A stretch of 13,184 bases of DNA from an uncultured Clostridia bacterium (GTDB taxonomy: Bacteria > Bacillota > Clostridia > Oscillospirales > Ruminococcaceae). The notes beneath the pieces were generated by a model. The model made no database searches. It saw nothing but the letters and a program-made list of their open reading frames with translations, and was not told the origin of the DNA. Shown in pieces: positions 12,682 to 13,184 of this stretch. The position numbers and the translations under genes were made by a program. The stretch spans positions 1 through 13,184 of the forward strand of contig CALGTU010000211.1 in NCBI GenBank assembly GCA_937901465.1, in the 5' to 3' direction. The stretch's first letter is position 1, and every line of letters starts with the position of its first letter.

Positions 12682-13184
12682 TTAACCCATTATTACTTCT
12701 ACTGTGTGAACGCCACCGTCAAATACGGGGAGAACAACGCCTTCTACTGCGTTTCCGTCAACTGTCATTGACTTAACACCCTTGCAAACGTGGTCAGGGT
12801 TCTTAACAGTAATCTTGTATTCAGCACCACGATACTTTCTTGTAGCTGTGAAGCCGTCCCATTCGTGAGGAATTGAGGGGTCAACCTTAAGTCCGTCGAA
12901 ATCGGGCTGAACGCCTAAAATATACTGTGAAATAGCAACCATGTTCCAAGCAGCTGTACCTGTGAGCCATGAGTTCTTTCCTTCACCGAATCTTGAAGCG
13001 TCCTTACCTGCTACCATCTGTCCGTAAACATAAGGTTCTGTCTTATGAAGGTCTGAAATGTCTTCGTTGAAAGCAGGAGCAATCTTTGAATAGTATTCGA
13101 ATGCCTTGTCACCACGGCCTGCATAAGCTTCAGCACAGATGATCCAAGCATTGTTGTGTGTGAAGATACCTGCGTTTTCCTTGT
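12682..13184 (-). CDS. GH94 cellobiose/cellodextrin phosphorylase, C-terminal part (5' end outside window)
   Basis: The last 166 residues of a glycoside hydrolase family 94 phosphorylase, open to the window edge; codons are in frame from 13182 and the stop is TAA at 12684-12682. Such enzymes split cellobiose or longer cellodextrins with phosphate, giving glucose 1-phosphate and saving ATP. Seen: KENAGIF then NNAWII, EPYVYGQM, the GEGKNSWLTGTAAWN stretch lining the active-site barrel, QYILGVQP and DPSIPHEWDGF, all typical of the GH94 C-terminal half, followed by the C-terminal beta domain. The catalytic aspartate lies upstream, outside the window. Cellobiose phosphorylase is the best guess, but specificity needs the N-terminal part. 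An internal Met at 13017 is not the start. It is convergent with the thioesterase gene. Confidence 0.92.
   Translation of the reverse strand, partial: KENAGIFTHNNAWIICAEAYAGRGDKAFEYYSKIAPAFNEDISDLHKTEPYVYGQMVAGKDASRFGEGKNSWLTGTAAWNMVAISQYILGVQPDFDGLKVDPSIPHEWDGFTATRKYRGAEYKITVKNPDHVCKGVKSMTVDGNAVEGVVLPVFDGGVHTVEVIMG

Noticed and set aside
12682..13017. Small 111-residue gene starting at the Met at 13017
   Set aside because: The reading frame stays open to the window edge and the upstream residues are clearly GH94, so this is the end of a larger gene.
1..13184. CRISPR arrays, tRNA/rRNA genes, transposases, prophage or toxin-antitoxin genes
   Set aside because: None was recognised on either strand. 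The only repeats are the hairpin elements, the 13-bp direct repeat and the 9-bp duplication listed.

Overview
The window looks like the chromosome of an anaerobic, Gram-positive member of the Clostridia, most like the Oscillospiraceae/Ruminococcus group. The grounds are spoVG, a Noc/ParA/ParB/SerS gene order, a ferredoxin-linked 2-oxoacid oxidoreductase, strong AGGAG-type ribosome binding sites, TTGnnn-17-TATAAT promoters, and the end of a GH94 cellobiose/cellodextrin phosphorylase, which suggests a plant-fibre degrader. Base composition is moderate. No RNA gene, CRISPR array, transposase or phage gene is visible.

Layout. 1-2340: murC (minus, lacking only its last few codons), a divergent spoVG (plus), and a NUDIX hydrolase (minus) whose 3' end overlaps the 3' end of spoVG by 32 nt. 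2340-2829: about 490 nt without a gene, filled with hairpins: a multi-hairpin element, a CCCCCAC/GTGGGGG terminator and a long imperfect inverted repeat. 2829-6152: a minus-strand operon read from a good promoter near 6150. Its order is P-loop ATPase, 2x[4Fe-4S] ferredoxin, then the alpha (VorB-type), beta (TPP) and gamma subunits of a 2-oxoacid:ferredoxin oxidoreductase, with overlapping, translationally coupled ends. 6220-7525: a membrane HD-GYP phosphodiesterase with its own promoter and terminator. 7743-12406: a plus-strand block of noc, then parA-parB-serS and an acyl-ACP thioesterase, ending in a strong terminator. 12407-12626: a second hairpin-rich gene-free element and the terminator of the convergent gene. 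12682-13184: C-terminal part of a GH94 phosphorylase (minus), cut by the window edge.

How the genes fit together. noc, parA and parB handle chromosome segregation and division-site protection, and appear to share transcription with serS and a lipid-metabolism thioesterase. The oxidoreductase operon moves electrons between CoA-dependent 2-oxoacid conversion and ferredoxin, as expected in an amino-acid or branched-chain-acid fermenting anaerobe.

The most unusual item is the HD-GYP protein. Its extracytoplasmic domain reads like a family 2 carbohydrate-binding module, so it may be a polysaccharide-sensing cyclic-di-GMP phosphodiesterase. With the GH94 enzyme nearby this suggests cellulose sensing linked to c-di-GMP; that link is inference. 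The second point of interest is a pair of related, structured, non-coding elements at about 2459-2716 and 12385-12589.
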